Part shown: positions 62,567 through 64,000 of the stretch, piece by piece
How the letters are laid out: every line of letters begins with the position of its first letter
Numbering within the stretch: position 1 is the first letter of the stretch
Source: Pseudoruegeria aquimaris
GTDB lineage: Bacteria > Pseudomonadota > Alphaproteobacteria > Rhodobacterales > Rhodobacteraceae
DNA length: 64,000 nt
Assembly (NCBI RefSeq): GCF_900172235.1
Contig: NZ_FWFQ01000002.1
Location: forward strand, 227,785 to 291,784
Direction of reading: 5' to 3'
Translations under genes and position numbers: made by a program
Notes under the pieces: generated by a model
Seen by the model: only the letters and a program-made list of their open reading frames with translations
Told to the model about the DNA's origin: nothing
Databases searched by the model: none

Positions 62567-62644
62567 CGCCGGGCTTGCCCGCAGCTTTCCCGCACCGGTT
62601 TCACCTCCGGCGTGCTATCCTGCGGCGCAACGAGGAGATGCGCC

Positions 62645-63805
62645 ATGCCACCGATGCTGCTGATCGGCACCACCAAAGGGGCCTTCCTGGCCGACGGAGA
62701 CCCGGCCCGCGAGGGCTGGAAGGTGCGCGGGCCGTTCTGCGGCGGATGGCCGATCAACCACATGGCCAGCGATCCCGCCACCGGCGCGATCTGGGCCGCC
62801 GGCGGCAACGACTGGTTCGGCGCCGGCGTCTGGCGCTCGCAGGACGGCGGCGTCACCTGGGATCTGACCCGCCTGACGTCGGGCACGCAGGACGACTGGG
62901 CCCGCAACGATGCGGATTTCGCGGCGGCCATCGGCTGGAGCGAGGCCCCCCTGCCCTTCGGCAACACCTTCTCGCAAGTGTGGTCCCTGCACGTGGCGCC
63001 GGGCGCGCTCTACGCGGGCACGAAGCCGGCCCAGCTTCTGAAAAGCACCGACGGCGGCAGGACGTGGGAAAAGGTGAAGGGGCTGACCGTTCACCCCTCC
63101 GCCAAGGATTGGAACGGCGGTGCGGCCGGGCTGACCCTGCACACGATCCTGCATGATCCGGCCGCGCCCGAAAGGCTCTGGGTCGGCATCTCGGCGGCCG
63201 GCGTCTTCGCCAGCGAGGACGGCGGCGCAAGCTGGGAGCGGCGCAACCGCATGGGCAACGCAGAAACCTGCGCCGCGCACGATCACCCGGCCGCCCCGCG
63301 CGACGGCGAGATCGGCCATTGCGTCCACAACATGCAGCTGGCCCCCGAAACCGCCCCGGGCGGCGGACACCTGATCTACCAGCAGAACCACCACGGCGTC
63401 TGGCGCTCCCGCGATGGCGGCCGCAACTGGGAGGACATCACCCCCGGCCTGCCCTCGACCTTCGGCTTTCCCATCCAGGTGCACCCGCGCGATCCCGAGG
63501 TGATCTGGACCCTGCCGCTGAACGGCGATTCAGCCGGGCGCTATCCGCCCGATGCCGCCTGCGCCGTCTGGTGCTCGCGCGATGGCGGCGAAAGCTGGCA
63601 GGCGCAGCGGCAGGGTCTGCCGCAGGAGTCCTGCTTCTTCACCGTGCTGCGGCAGGCCATGGCGGGCGACGGGCAGGAGCCGGCGGGCGTCTATTTAGGC
63701 ACCAACAGCGGCTCCGTCTTCGCCACGCGCGATGAGGGCGAAAGCTGGCGGGAGGTGGTGCGCCACCTGCCCACGATTCTCTCGGTGGAAGTGCTGGATC
63801 CCTGA
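62645..63805 (+). CDS. Asp-box (BNR) beta-propeller protein
   Basis: 386 residues, no signal peptide. At least six Asp boxes (SxDxGxTW): RSQDGGVTWD, KSTDGGRTWE, SEDGGASWE, RSRDGGRNWE, SRDGGESWQ and TRDEGESWR, at roughly even spacing. These mark sialidase/VPS10-type propellers. No catalytic sialidase residues are evident, so it is probably a binding or scaffold protein. Start MPPMLLIG at 62645 with GAGGAG upstream. The IS lies 4 bases past its stop. Confidence 0.8.
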   Translation: MPPMLLIGTTKGAFLADGDPAREGWKVRGPFCGGWPINHMASDPATGAIWAAGGNDWFGAGVWRSQDGGVTWDLTRLTSGTQDDWARNDADFAAAIGWSEAPLPFGNTFSQVWSLHVAPGALYAGTKPAQLLKSTDGGRTWEKVKGLTVHPSAKDWNGGAAGLTLHTILHDPAAPERLWVGISAAGVFASEDGGASWERRNRMGNAETCAAHDHPAAPRDGEIGHCVHNMQLAPETAPGGGHLIYQQNHHGVWRSRDGGRNWEDITPGLPSTFGFPIQVHPRDPEVIWTLPLNGDSAGRYPPDAACAVWCSRDGGESWQAQRQGLPQESCFFTVLRQAMAGDGQEPAGVYLGTNSGSVFATRDEGESWREVVRHLPTILSVEVLDP

Positions 63806-63808
63806 CGG

Positions 63809-64000
63809 CTAGGTCGTGGACTCATAATGTCTGATCCAGAGCCTTGAGCAAGCGAGGTGAAGTGCGGCGAGGAAGTTTGCTGCGGTTTTGAAGTATCGCG
63901 TTGCGATGCCGCGGAAGTGTTTGAGACGATTGAAGAACCGTTCGACCTTGTTGCGTTCGCGGTAGAGGTCTCGGTCGACGGTCCTGACCACGCGGACGTT
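63809..64000 (-). mobile_element. IS5-like insertion sequence, end within window
   Basis: C-terminal end of an IS5/DDE transposase read on the minus strand; the rest lies beyond the window. YRERNKVERFFNRLKHFRGI is the hallmark Y-R-E-R motif carrying the last catalytic acidic residue. The element ends near 63809-63812 (CTAG), a YTAR-type target. The transposase stop TAG is formed at this edge. The sequence GGTCGTGGACTCATAATGTC is the candidate terminal repeat. Confidence 0.82.
63809..64000 (-). CDS. IS5 family transposase, C-terminal part
   Basis: About 63 residues remain of the transposase. KVERFFNRLKHFRGIATRYF is the conserved C-terminal signature of IS5-type DDE transposases. The start is outside the window; the frame is open to base 64000. 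Whether the element is intact cannot be told. Confidence 0.82.
   Translation of the reverse strand, partial: NVRVVRTVDRDLYRERNKVERFFNRLKHFRGIATRYFKTAANFLAALHLACSRLWIRHYESTT

Overview
The window is chromosomal DNA of a high-GC alphaproteobacterium, most likely a member of the Rhodobacterales (Roseobacter/Paracoccus-type). The basis is a PhaR-controlled polyhydroxyalkanoate (PHA) cluster with Paracoccus-type CTGC-N3/4-GCAG boxes, a choline ABC transporter, a Hint_2-domain protein, DUF2842/DUF2125/DUF1127 proteins, a fused sulfate adenylyltransferase/APS kinase, and an interspersed repeat around CAAATACCTCGGGGG. Almost all of it is ordinary core genome, densely packed. I see no tRNA, rRNA, CRISPR array or prophage. 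The only mobile element is an IS5-like transposase cut by the right edge.

Layout. 1-1.4 kb: end of a choline transporter (choW, choV). 1.6-3.1 kb: glycosyltransferase and a lipoprotein. 3.3-7.2 kb (-): hflK-hflC-DUF2065-htrA protease/stress cluster. 7.2-9.4 kb (-): rpiA-gor. 9.6-12.7 kb: serine deaminase, FkbM methyltransferase and a DMT exporter whose 3' end overlaps thiamine diphosphokinase. 13.4-16.0 kb: an 870-residue acidic protein with 21 pure Glu-Ala repeats. 16.2-17.7 kb (-): purA and DUF2842. 17.9-19.4 kb: a HlyC-like acyltransferase coupled to a VCBS-Hint protein. 19.6-22.4 kb: secG, pyrG and two small genes. 22.5-25.4 kb: MipA/OmpV porin-like protein (-), two tandem TerB proteins and a PhnD-like protein. 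25.5-30.7 kb: polar amino acid ABC transporter and a glutamine-synthetase-like enzyme. 30.7-33.7 kb: hydrolase, DegT aminotransferase, LysR. 33.7-38.9 kb: PHA cluster phaR, two phasins, phaC and divergent phaZ. 39.1-44.4 kb (-): four alpha/beta hydrolase or VOC enzymes, DUF805 and DUF2125. 44.5-49.0 kb: chaC, a MotA/TolQ-like plus MotB/OmpA-like pair, GNAT. 49.1-53.9 kb: BI-1 protein, DUF1127, LysR, a Kef-type antiporter with its flavoprotein partner. 54-57.2 kb: truA, azlCD with a divergent XRE-cupin regulator, Lrp. 57.4-61.6 kb: trxB, a shortened SulP permease, a winged-helix regulator running in frame into sat/cysC. 61.8-64 kb: outer-membrane protein, Asp-box propeller, IS5-like end.

Functional links. 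PHA genes form a complete synthesis, granule and mobilisation unit under PhaR. trxB, SulP and sat/cysC fit sulfate assimilation. HflKC and HtrA are envelope quality control. The least explained parts are the HlyC-like/VCBS-Hint pair, the motor-like TolQ/OmpA pair, the Glu-Ala repeat protein, the regulator-Sat-CysC open frame and the internally shortened SulP.
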